Part shown: positions 14,301 through 25,700 of the stretch, piece by piece
Layout: each line of letters begins with the position of its first letter
How positions within the stretch are numbered: the first letter of the stretch is position 1
Assembly (NCBI GenBank): GCA_004794655.1
Contig: SMMW01000047.1
Location: 1,490,001-1,554,000, forward strand
Source: Marisa cornuarietis
Taxonomy: Eukaryota > Mollusca > Gastropoda > Architaenioglossa > Ampullariidae
DNA length: 64,000 nt
Direction: 5' to 3'
The notes under the pieces: model-generated
The model's database searches: none
What the model saw: the letters and a program-made list of their open reading frames with translations, nothing else
What the model was told of the DNA's origin: nothing
Translations under genes and position numbers: made by a program

Positions 14301-17300
14301 AGAAAAATATCTATACAAAAGCCACTGGGAAAACAGGAGGTTAAAAAAAAACTGGAGGCTCTTAGGGCGTTGTAATCAGTTTGAAATGGCATCTGCGTAA
14401 TATGTCTTCGGTAGGTACACCACCACCTCAGTCCAACAACCTACCGCCCTCCTGGGCCGCCCAAGTTGTATGTACACGCACGCACGCAGGCACGCACGCA
14501 CGCACACACACTTACACACTTCCGCGTACTTTCGACGCTGTTCAAACGAAATGTGTGACACACTGACACTGGGGGACGCGACAGATGTCACAGGTCACAG
14601 TCTAAAAATACCTCACGTGGTCAGGAACAGCGGATCGCTTTTCAAGACAAAAGAATGAATATGCGTGTATAATGTTTCAGGTGCGAGATACAGTCTTGCA
14701 TTTTGTCTCCCGAGTTCCTACCGATCCATTCCTGAGGGCTGTTTACTCGTTCTCGACAAAAGCCAGCAATGGCTCGTGGAACGAATGAGTGGGGGGGGGA
14801 GAAGCTAAGTGGAGTTGCGGGGGAGGGGAATGCGATGGAATGGGTCCTGACAACCTTATCACAGTGGTTGATGGCAGACGGCGTGGAGTGCACACTCGCC
14901 CGGCAAAGTTCTCTCCCTCTCTCCTTAATTCGTTCAACCCTCACCTTCACCGATGTTCGGAGTGTTCCTTCCAGGCTGGCAATGTTTCGGGTCTCTTAAA
15001 TATTATTAACGCCTGCATCTTGGGTGAAACAAGGTAAAAGTTTTATGGTTTTTTTTTTTCAAGAATCTGTACGCTTCTGGATGCTTGTAAGCTGTTCGTT
15101 GTCTTGGTCAGCACCTGCACTGGAGACGCCAATGCCATTTGAAGACAGTGGGATCGCCAAGTGTACATCCAAGCTGCTGTGGAATTAAGTTGTTTTTTCT
15201 ACCTTGGAAGACAGCCTGATGTTCTGTTAACAAAAAGTCCTTGTCTACACCTCTAAACGTATATAGGTGTCACTGCTAGCCAGGCGCCATGTTCTTTTAG
15301 TTAATGAACCGGTGCAATTTGAAACACAAAACTTGATACTAAGTTTCCTGGTTGTGGTCAGAGACTTAATATAAGCAGCTGACCCTTGAAACACCGTGTC
15401 TTTCATGATATTTGAGCCCACGATACCCGCTCCGGTCTGTAGTGATGACAAGTGCCTAACCCCTTCGATGCCGGACTGCCCCACTTTACAAGCAAGTAAG
15501 TAAACATATTGCGGTCTTTTAAAAGTCTCCTTTATTAAATGTACAAGTAAGATAGAGTGCATAGATGTGTGTGGAAAACGTGGAGTTAAGTTAGTTGTAG
15601 CTACAATGAAGGTGTTTGACATTGTACTTCAGGCACCACTGAACCCACCCTGCGCGCGCTGTAATGAAATTCGCTGAAACAATTACGCAGCCATCCTAGC
15701 AGTCATAATGTCATATACACCAGCATGGAACTTGAACAGATTGGCATTTAACACCTCAGTCTTGAAATCCCAAAATTACATCAGTTCAAGAGAAGAAAAA
15801 AATACACACAGCGTTGAAATTATGTAAAGGAATATGAACACAGCGGATGGGGGTGCCAGACGCTGAAGCGTGTCGCCAAAGAGGTGGCTCATCAGCTCCA
15901 GTCAGTGTCAGCCAGTGTCTATCCATTCCATATCAGTGTCAAACACCCGTGACATATCTATGGCCAGGTGTAAAGATTTGATTTACATATACCTACGCTC
16001 TGTCTTACGAGTTTCAAGTCTTGCGCGTGAATAAAAGGTCCAATTTCAAGGGACCCGGGTAAACCAATCAAATGTCGAGTTCAATAAAACCGTTGTCTCC
16101 AAATGTTCTTCATGCCTTCTACACGCGTTTACTAACAGTGGAAAAGTGAGTCTGTTTTGCCACATCTTTCCTCCACATTATGTTTGAAAAAGAAATTTTG
16201 TTGTTTGTTTGTTTGTTTTTTCCGCCTGACGTATCATTCTTTTACTGGAATTTGGTTTGGTGTGCGGTTGGAGTCTACATTTGCTGCAAGTATTTCTTAC
16301 TGCTTGTATGGTTTTGATATGTGTGCTGATTTATATTTAAACGCTGTCCTTCTTCGGCTTAATAAAAATGTCATTTTGCAATATCGTCCCCTGATGACCT
16401 CATTGCTTTCATCGTCCTCGTTGCCAATTGACGAACTGCGCTGTATAAGTGATCAATAAATAATAATAATATCTAAACACAGCCTCAAAGGGGGAAAATC
16501 GTGTTACATATACGTCGGTTTATGGTCCCCGGAAAGATGCATTTATGCGAACAGAGAGAGCATGCGCAGCACACGTTTCCGCTCACTGTCATTGTATAAA
16601 TGCACTGACATCGCCTGTCATTACTGTCGGTCTTGTCCAGAGTTCTCATTCCCGCCCAACACTTTGCGGGTCCCGTGGGGGCAGTGGTAGCTCCTGCTCT
16701 CGATTAATCCGTAGCCAAAGCTCCATCAGGAACACGTGGTACCGGCATTCAATCACCGCGCGGTCGTCGGCCCTATTAGCGAGCCTTCGGGCATACCTAT
16801 CATTCATTTTCTCGCGTTTTTGTTGGTTTTTATTTTTCCTACCAAACTCTTTTCATGTAAAACAGCACTGCAATGGGATAATCAACGAAGATAACATCAT
16901 AATGGAGAGCTTTATTGTGGTTTTTAGGCTTATGCGGGCAGAGTTTGTGTTGTTAGGTCGTAAACGGGAAAGACAAGGACGGGAAAATTATTTCCAAGTG
17001 AGGAAAGGAAGGGTAAAGTTACTTGTTTCTCACGTCAAACAACTTCAGTTCCTTCTGAAACATTATGTAGACTAGCATCAAAGTTCAAGAAGTTGAGTTT
17101 CTATTGTTTCGATAAACAAACATGCTATTTATACTCGAACAGTGCAAAAGATAAAAGAAAATGAATTTTCCTGCACACAAAGAAACATGTTTTGTCTTCC
17201 ACTCAAAATATCTCTTACTCTCTTAACACTAGAAGTATCCAAAAATGGTTATTTCTTGGAAATGGCCAAAATAAGGAGGAGACTCAGCTTTCGGCTCGAC

Positions 17301-17741
17301 AGGTTGGCAAGAACCATGACGAGTCATGCTAGATTGATGTCAAAGGCCAAGACCGACCTGGCAGTCATGCTACTGGAGAGCAAAAAACTTGGCATCCTAA
17401 TGTCACTCACCACGGACACAAAGACGCCACGAGCACGTAGCAGCTATTCAAAAGATCTGCATGTTAAATGTTGAGGTTCCCCCTTTTTTTCAGTCATCGT
17501 GTCCCCCATATCACCTACAGACGACCTCTGAAAACACAGTCTGTGGCGTTTAAGGGCAAAGTGCGGCTTGGGACACAATGAGTGGTCTTTGAGAACACTT
17601 CCTGCTTGTATAATAGTTCGCAAAAAAGTGACCTTTTGATGGAGATGAAAACTTCGTACGCTGTAAGTCAAGGTTGAAAATTCTGTCAGATTTAAATGGA
17701 GGCTGTGTTTACACGATCCGCTTTGACCCGACATATATCAA

Positions 17742-17818
17742 TATCAATATCAAAGGTTATTTTTATAGCGCCATATCCCAGCCCTAAGATCAGGCTCATG
17801 GCGCTTTACAAATGATGC
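17742..17818 (-). mobile_element. 3' end of a GCGC-type short interspersed element
   Basis: Read on the - strand, the block contains AGCGCCAT and, about 30 bases later, its complement ATGGCGCT. It then has TATAAAAATAACC and a tail of TTGATA repeats. This arrangement of a hairpin-forming GCGC pair, a TATAAA-like stretch and an A/T-rich short-repeat tail is a recurrent end of short interspersed elements in marine invertebrates. A second copy lies at 21206-21279. The 5' part is not visible and the family was not identified. Confidence 0.5.
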
Positions 17819-18929
17819 AAATGATACTAATTATAACAACAATAATAATGATAGGGAGAAATTGAAGAAAAAGGGATAACGCATAGAAACGGGAATAATA
17901 ATAATACAAAATTGTAGTGCTATCTGATAAATAACTTCAAGAATACGGTACTTCATTATCCAACAAGTCTATAAAATTAAAATAACTGCATAAATTGTTT
18001 TTTAAAAAAAGTCCTGGCGACAGAAGAAAGCTGGAGACCAGATTTGTCTGGGGAGACTGGCGACAAGTTTCACCGCCGAAGATTTAGAGTTTAGATCTGC
18101 AATTGCTTGTCATCGGAGAAGTCATCAGAAAGAACAGATCGAGAATGCTGAGGATAAACCTCCACATGTCAAACAAAATGTAGACGGTTTTGCTGCCTCG
18201 AGTCATCAACAAGTTTAGCCACAATGAACATGTTTCATCTCGCTGTCGACTGCACAAACAAGAAACTGGACAGAGCTGAAAATGGCGGCGTGGAAGGAGG
18301 GATTGTTAGTCAGCGGATCAACACAAGCCGTAGAAGTGAAACAAAATGTCACAATCAAGAAACACAGTCCAGCACATCACTAGGATGACGACAGGTCAAA
18401 CAATGGACTCGAAAACCAAAATCAGCTTATACAAATAACAAAATCCAAAGAAATCCGGCGAGCTAGTCCCCTCAAGCCGGTAAGGCCAAGGGACATCACT
18501 CTCCATCCATGTGACATGGAGTGCCACTTACTCTCAATGGTGCTTACATGTCATACTACCCACATGGATTCTGATTTTAGTAAAGTCATTTTTGAATCAG
18601 TCGTATGTTATATACTTACTGAACACATGCTTTTGTTCTTAAAAGTCGTAAATGATGTCAAACGCGTGACCCTTGGCGGCTTTCAAAAGCGGAGAACTCG
18701 TATGATCGGAAAATATTATACAGAAACAAGACAAAAAATCTGTAGTCTGGCCACACGATTCACATTCCGAGCATCCCCACTCCCAACTCTACAGACAAAA
18801 AATGCATCCAACTTTCTTGCGAGTGTCTGCATGTGTGTCATTCTCATTAACAATGGTTTAAAGGTACAAGTAGCCTTGCGTGCAGACCATGAGTGATCCA
18901 GTGACTTGTTAATTTTTTAACAGAAAGGA
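17819..18929. other. Gene-free sequence
   Basis: No gene, RNA or repeat is recognised. The 126-codon frame at 18516-18896 has no domain and no coding-like composition. Confidence 0.5.
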
Positions 18930-19258
18930 TTAAAGGTCTAGTGGGATGCACATTTTTTCTAATGACTGGGTAAAACTCAATGATTACCTTCAAAACGACC
19001 TCGAGATACAAGCCGTCAAGACCTCAAGCTTGTACATTGGTGTATTTACATTGTGAACCCTCAGCCAGAGGGAGAGCTGAGTCCATATGTTAATTTGTTC
19101 TGTGTGCAAACATGAACACGATATTGTAGAGTGGTTTTTTCGGGCACGTATCTCAATAACAGAAGTGCCGCAGTCACCAAGATTTTTATAAATAGTAATT
19201 GATACTGAGCTTTACTGAGTCATTAGAAAAATGTTTGGTACCCCACTTGAACTTATAA
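18930..19258. mobile_element. MITE with imperfect inverted ends (copy 1)
   Basis: The left end begins TTAAAGGTCTAGTGGGATGC and continues through a T-run to CTAATGACTGGGTAAA. The reverse complement of 19206-19258 reads the same way with substitutions, so the roughly 50-base ends form an imperfect terminal inverted repeat. The interior is A/T-rich with no coding capacity. A related element with partly matching interior lies at 60186-60575. The TTAA at the left end, degenerated to TTAT at the right, suggests TTAA-targeting (piggyBac-like) mobilisation. That superfamily assignment is inference. Confidence 0.7.
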
Positions 19259-21205
19259 ACCAGCAGGAGCTGGTTGTACCAAACAGGAGCTGGTTAAAAA
19301 AAAAAAGGCAATGGTCCGTAAGCCCCGGTATCTCGTGGTGTCTAATGAACCAGCTAGCCACCGTAAAGTGAACATAAATCATTCTAATTACAATGAAATG
19401 TGAATTGGATCGAGTGGTTTTACGGCGCCAAAGCAGAATACTGGCTGAATGCTTCCAGAAAGTACTATCACATGACCTCGTTCTTCTCTCGATGATTAAA
19501 CCCTCTGAACAGGCACTGACAAAGTACTTTGACATTAACTTCGTGTGTAAATCATTTAAACCCACATTTTAACCCCAGTCATGTTCAGGAGACAGAATTC
19601 TTGGGTTATGCGCTCTCCTTCGAACAGACAAAACTTCCAGATCTTCTCAGTCCGTCCTTCCTTCCTGCTGCATCGCGTCCCAGAGAATAAAGCTGTTCTA
19701 CTGGAATCAAAGAATTATATTTGTTTTCTCAGCACTACGATGTCACATGTCTGTGCCAAGTATGGCTAAGCGCCTACGCATGGCGAAGATTGTGCAACAC
19801 TCTTTCCTGTACTGACTACTTGGGCGGGGTTTTTTTTCAACGTGCTAACAGTTCACAACGAGGAACTATATCAAACATCTGACAATGATTAAAAATAGTA
19901 ACAACAGTTTATATCCGGAAGATTATTCTCGGTTGATAAAAATTGTAAAAACTATTGTAAATATTTGACAAGTTGTGTGACAGGCGTTGTTCAGCACAAT
20001 GGTTGACTCAGGCACTCTCGAACATGCACTTTTTTTTTAGAACGGGTGGCAAAAACAAAAACAAAAACAAAAGTTTCGCTGGTATGTGTATATTCTGTCT
20101 AAAGGAACATATTTGTGGTCATGTAGTGGGGGTTATCGTGTTCGTGCGACCAACTGATTTTCGTGATAGTCAGGTATGTTTGAGATGAGGTTTACTTTGT
20201 AAGGAGTGCAACACTCCTTGTATTGATCAGAACCTCCCAGTCCTCGTGCATCAAGTGTCGTACTCCAAACACCAAGAGCAGGTGTCTGCATGCGAATGAA
20301 GTTAACTTGAGCCTCGAGCCCTCGCACAGCATGTCTTAGCGCTTGCCTGCAGTCCGTGTGTGAGCACCCGGTGTATCAATAATGCAGGCGGGTGTTTCTC
20401 AGCCTCGTTCTGAACAGAAAAAATCCCGGGAGAGACGAAGCTGAGCAGTCCTGGTTCAATTTTCAGTTGGGCACCGTGAGAGGAAACAGGAGTGTTTTGT
20501 TGTGCATCGTTTCTCTCACAAGTAGAGTAAGTTATTTTGTTTACCTCTCTCATTATCTCTACACTCGCTTAATTAGTTTTTGCTAATCATACGTTTTCTG
20601 GAAGAAATATATGTTGCCACAGCGGAGTGTATCGTGGAGAGCCATTCAAGTCTTGGCTATAACTGATATAAGACTAGTCTCCTAGTCAAGTAGGAGACAG
20701 TGTTAATATATTTTAAATATTGTTCTAATCGAGTTTTACAGTGGCACAGTTTAAACTGTTTATAATATTTCTACATGATGCGCCACTAAGGATACTCATT
20801 TGATAGTTTGAAATAAAGTTCATTAAAAAGTAAAATATTAGTGACTTCTGCATGTCGGCAGTTTATTCGGTTTTTTTGTTTGTTTGTTTGTTTGTTTGTT
20901 TGTTGTTGTTGTTTTTGAAGCCTATTCACTAAACTGTGAGACTGGAGCTAATGAAGTATAGAACTGAAGCTGCCCTATACAGAAAGCTGATGTTTCTTTA
21001 TTGTAGTTTTCCTGCTGTTAAGGAGACAAGTGCACCCCGATCAGATTCGACCGCAGTCACATAGAAGCAGCTTTTTTTTCTTTTCCGCTTGGTTTGTGTT
21101 ACAAGACAACAGCTGCAAATACCGGATTTTCTTGCGAAGGCCCCTGTGGTCTGACAAAAATAATGTACAGAAATGATAGTCTCATACAGGTGTATGATTC
21201 TTTTA
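19259..21205. other. Gene-free sequence with a (TTTG)n tract
   Basis: A 20-base unit beginning CAGGAGCTGGTT is repeated twice at about 19263-19300, just outside the MITE. Nothing else gene-like is seen. Open frames of 60-80 codons have no features. Confidence 0.5.
20871..20913. repeat. (TTTG)n microsatellite
   Basis: About eight TTTG units passing into three TTG units. Confidence 0.9.
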
Positions 21206-21279
21206 ATAAATAATAATAAATGAAGATTTGTATAGCGCATATTCACACTCATAGAGAGCATGCTCTTAGCGCTTAAAAC
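21206..21279 (-). mobile_element. 3' end of a GCGC-type short interspersed element (second copy)
   Basis: On the - strand, AAGCGCTAAGAGCATGCTCT is followed by ATGCGCTATACAAAT and a TTATTATTATT tail. The layout matches the block at 17742-17818: paired GCGC motifs, a TATA-like stretch and a short A/T repeat tail. Sequence identity between the two outside the motifs is low, so they may be different subfamilies. Confidence 0.5.
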
Positions 21280-22289
21280 AAGGAAGAGACATGGACTACA
21301 TGGATAAAACACGAGGGGCGTAACAATAAACGACAATACTGATGACAAACAGAAAACAAAAATAGAAAACACAAAAAGACACCAAGTAACAGAAACATAG
21401 AAAATATAGCGATTCTGCAGAGAAAGATGGGTAGACAAGTAGCAAGAGCAGAAGGGGGGAGGGTAAGAAGGACGAGCATTGTGTAGACTGTGTTAGGAGT
21501 AATTTCTTGTCTAATTTAATTTTCTCTCCCTCTCTCTCTCCCGGGCTAGATGAAAAAACATGTCTTGATTACTCTACCACTCTCGTTAATAAAGAATTGT
21601 CATTATACACTTATATAGTTTGGCAAATGCTGGTGTTTAAAGTGCTCTCACTAGATTTAGACTATGTGTCTCATTCCTAAAATCACATGCTCTCAGGACA
21701 AGTAATCAACCTCTTTGCTGTGTGTAGTAAGTACCTTTTCTGTCGTGATATCAAATAATCGGAACTGCATTTTACTTTTGTTTGCCTGGTGAACACAAGT
21801 CTTCTAGAGAAATTCATACCCATTAAGCTTCAAGCTAGCCTTATAATTTAGCACACCAAACGCTAAGCTCTTGTTCAACCTATCGCTGTTTGTTTTTAAG
21901 GGATTTCAAATCCGGATGGATGTTTCTTGGATGAAGGTATCGTCTACTGGTTTGTAAGATAGTGTTGGTGTTTTATGCTATTCATGATTTAAGAGGTTAT
22001 ACATTTATGTACCAGTAGAATCACTTACTCTTTGATGGTAAATTGGCAGATAGCCTATTCGATTAAGTTCGCTCAAATGCCTAAGTAGCATCTCGCGTGG
22101 TACTCCTCATCTTCCCTTCCCTTTTTTCCTTCTCTCTTTCTGTGGGAATGTCTGGGTACCAGAGATGATCCGGTTTTTTTACAAATAATGCAGCAAAGAG
22201 TTGTGGATTGTCACCACTAGACGTAGCCTGATGCTCTTCAAAGGACCATTACGACCATCTTAGTTACATTTCCACTGATGGAAGACCAA
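21280..22289. other. Gene-free sequence
   Basis: No gene or RNA is recognised. A frame on the - strand at about 21000-21480 is hydrophobic and low in complexity and overlaps the repeat tail. Confidence 0.5.
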
Positions 22290-22769
22290 TTTGCAAATCC
22301 CTGTTAGTGCCGATCCTGCTCTACGGATGCGACACGTGAACTCTGCTCGCCGAAACGGAAAGGAGAATCCAGGCATTCGAGAACAAGTGGCTGAGGACCT
22401 AGGCTGCTCCGGATCTCATACAAAGAACATAAAACCAACGACTTTGTAAGAAACAAGATTGCCAAACTCGTAGGACATCAGTAACCTCTACTATCAACAG
22501 TCAAGCGACGTAAGCTGGTCTTCTTTGGCCATGTGACCCGGCAGGACACCTTGTCGAAGACTATCCTTCAAGGCATCTTAGATGGTGGCCGACACCGCGG
22601 TGGTCAGAGGAAGAAATGGCTTACGAAGGCTAAAGACTGGACTGGTCATTCTGTACAGGACCTGCTGACTATCGCCCACAATAGGCAAGAGTGGCGGCCC
22701 CTGTCAGCTGCCGCGTCTGTCCATGTGCTTCCCCCAACACCAGGTGCCAGGCAAGGGACGACTGGCTGA
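22290..22769 (+). pseudogene. Non-LTR retrotransposon reverse transcriptase, C-terminal remnant (LINE family 1)
   Basis: Translation gives the conserved C-terminal part of an endonuclease/reverse-transcriptase polyprotein. A segment ILLYGCDT-stop-TLLAETERR is followed by FENKWLR, LLRISYKEHKTNDFV, KRRKLVFFGHVTR and SKTILQG, then an Arg/Gly/Lys-rich stretch and a Trp-rich end. The parts lie in two frames. There is a +1 shift at about 22401 next to an in-frame stop, another stop replaces the Trp after GCDT, and one more follows LVGHQ, so the copy is dead. The endonuclease, the YxDD catalytic core and the 5' region are absent, as expected for a 5'-truncated LINE insertion. The reading frame ends at 22769, followed by a short T/C-rich flank. 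A second fragment of the same family lies at 34648-34790. I did not assign a clade. Confidence 0.85.
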
Positions 22770-25700
22770 CTGATTTAAGACTCACATCAGTTTAAGCGAT
22801 TACTTCCTCTCTCTTTCTCTTCCCCCCATCTCTCGTTCCTAAGATAGATTTCCTTTAAAAAATACCTCGAAGAAAGAAATCGTATAAACTATGTTGCAGT
22901 AGATTCAATCAAGTCAAACAATTCAGCTGATTTCCCCGAATTTCATCTCTCAAGATCCCGTTTTGAATTTCATTCTGACTCAAGCGTGAGCTGATACTGG
23001 TCTAGCTCTCCCTGTAGGTCAAAATTAAATTCCACCTAATTCTGTGTGCATTTGAAACTTATACACTCGAACACTCGAACACACGAACACCCAAATGCAC
23101 GAGCGTGCTCACTGGCTGCATGTTTGCAAATTCAGATGGTGGTGGGGGGGGCGAATACAAGAGAAAACTAATTCACTTTATTCCGATCTGTCTCTCCACT
23201 GCCCAGCCAGACCCGCTTATCTGAAAGAAACAGCTTTTGTTTACTTTTTCTTTCCCACCGCCAACTCCCGCATTGATAATTTCCGATCTAACAAAATATA
23301 TTTTTGCGTGCTTACTGCCCTTTAGGAAAGTAGAGATAGTTCAGCCTTGTCCCCATTATATCCAATGCTCATTTCCTCATCAATCTAACTATTTTTGGTG
23401 GTTTTTATTTAGTTTTAATCCACTTTTTTCCAAGCATGTAACTTTTCTATTTCAGATTGAGTTTTTTATATATTCAGGTTATAATTCATCCTTAATAACG
23501 ATGGTTTCTTTCACAAAAAATAACCTTCCTTTCGGCAAGAAACCTGGGCGCTTGTCTTCCAAAAGAAAAAAGAACTTCATCATTTATGAGGCATCTGATT
23601 CTGTGGGTGTTTAATATCCCAGGGCGACCAAAGCTGAGATATTGTAACATGACTCACTTTTCTTGTCTAACAGCGGGTGTGGGCTTTTGTGTAATGTCTC
23701 ACCACCTCATACTTCTACACTTCTTTTATTTCCTCTTCCTTCCTCTTTCTTTCCTTACTCCTCAGATAACGTGTTAAATCCTTTATTCGAGCCCCTTTAT
23801 CCCATCTTTTTATGTCGATGCCATTATATAATGGCCAAAAATGTTTAAATGATACCCAGTAATTGTAGTTTTTTCCCTGTATGTTATTACTGTCCACTTG
23901 ATGCGAACATTAGAACTTTAAGAAGTTTTTTCTTGCGATTTTTTTTAACTGTCCCCGCTTCACTGCCCTACAATCTTCAATCGTTCTCTAAACTTTTCAA
24001 CACATCTGTTAACAATAAAAGAGAGAAAATCCGGGAAGATGGGGAGATTTTGATACAAGAATTTTAAAAGTTATTTTTACAATTCGCTAAGTTAGTATTA
24101 TATTACTAACACAGAGTAAAACATCCTTTACTTTCCCCAGATATATGATGTCTGTAAAAATCTATTTGGAGAAAAGTACGAATACCAGTGGATGTGCCTA
24201 ACTAAGCTATGATGACAGTTGTTTCATTGTAGCCTTGATGTAAACCAGTTCGAATTCATGTACAGAACATTTACAGCTTGGTTCTTTTTTTTATCTCTTT
24301 ACGTGCATAAGAATGTTTTGAAGATCATGTTATACTCTGAAGCCAGAGAAGGTAGCTCAATAGATTGTTATCTTGAACTGAGCTCAGATATGGCATTTGA
24401 AAGAAAAATATTCTACCCTAGTAGTTCTTTAAGTGTACATTGAGTGTCAACCCAAGAACAAATTAAATTAGAGAATAGGACGCTTTACTAATGATTTCGT
24501 GTTGTTGCCAGTCCCCCTGGATGTGATCTGTCCTGACTGAGGCGGTGTTCATTTTTTAAGAGTTTCTGCAGCAAAGATAATGAGACCCTGTAGAATCATT
24601 AAAATGCCAATTAAAGACATCTTTATTCACCCTTTTACGTTAATTTCTTTTTCCCATGGCTTGTTTGAATGCAGGGTGATACATTTCCTCCACTTATCCT
24701 GAACGGATTTTTCTATTAGCGACTTTTTCTGTATTGTTAGGCAGCGCGCGCTTACTCACGCACGCACGCACGCACGCATGCAGAAAGAGATAAAATAGAA
24801 AATAGGAATTTTAATTAAGAACCTCAAAATCGTTTTTTTATGCATTTTCATTTATTTAGATGTTTCCAGTCCACTCTGGAAACATTGCATCACCATATAG
24901 ACAAGTCCTATGTACTTACTGTTTATCACAGGCATTCAGAAGAGAAATTGTTGGAAGATGGTGTTTGATAGGTGGAAGAAAGTGCAAAAGGTTACCAGGT
25001 ATAAGAAAGTCCGTGAAACTGAGCTCATAGTTTTGTGTTCCGCTTGTTGCGGTCTAGACTCTAGAGCACAAGAAAGGAAAATGCAAATAAACACATCTTA
25101 TGTTTTTTTTTAATGTGCAACTTGGTTAGTGACAACATTTTCAAAACACATCTGTTTGACACAGACAGTTGGCAAGCAGAAAGAGGAAGCCTAAGAGACA
25201 GTTTAAATCAAATTTCTTGGATATTCTACAGTCTGCATCACTTCACAACTTGATTTAAAGAAACTTCTTTTTGTCTCTTCTTTCCTTTCTGGCATTCTGT
25301 CTCTCCTTTTTTCTCACTAGCTGAGGTCTCGTCTCTATCTTCTGCACAGTAAAAAAGAAAATAAATACAAAGGCAATCAGTCCCATAGTTAAGCGTAATC
25401 TGTCACATAGCTAAGTGCAATCAGTGCCACAGCTAAGTGCAAGTGGTTCACCGGGCTAGGGCCAAGTATGTCGAAGGCGGAACCCAGTTCTCTCCTTCCC
25501 TCGCTTTTTCTTTTCCCAATAAAAACAGGTTCCCGGATATAGCAGGACAACTGCTGTGTGGATGTGTTCTACCAGGCTAGCCCCTAACACCATGTCTGAG
25601 GTGTGTGTGTGTATGTGTGTTAGTAATTAGGCGGATGTGTGTGCCTGTGTTCGCGCGCTCTCGGATAAGTTATATTTTCGCATTTAATGTTCGTCTCCTC

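Larger units (their letters stand above)
5935..17741. other. Gene-free stretch with several microsatellites
   Basis: No convincing gene is visible. Open frames here are short or are translations of CT, CA, CAT or TTA repeats. A pair of diverged direct repeats of about 36 bases lies at 12547 and 12604. A frame of 107 codons on the - strand (10442-10765) has fairly protein-like composition but no recognised motif. The interval 16436-16472 resembles the tail of a GCGC-type repeat (GCGCTGTATAA followed by AATAATAAT), but is too short to call. Confidence 0.55.

Noticed and set aside
16545..17075. 176-codon open frame on the + strand
   Set aside because: No domain, no signal or membrane pattern, mixed composition, and no matching splice signals. 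Frames of this length occur by chance in 64 kb.
24349..24400. GGTAGCTCAATAG, resembling a tRNA A-box
   Set aside because: No B-box follows at the right spacing and no cloverleaf can be drawn.
25374..25439. Three 22-base units considered as a CRISPR-like array
   Set aside because: The units are contiguous with no spacers and the DNA is of animal type; it is a minisatellite.
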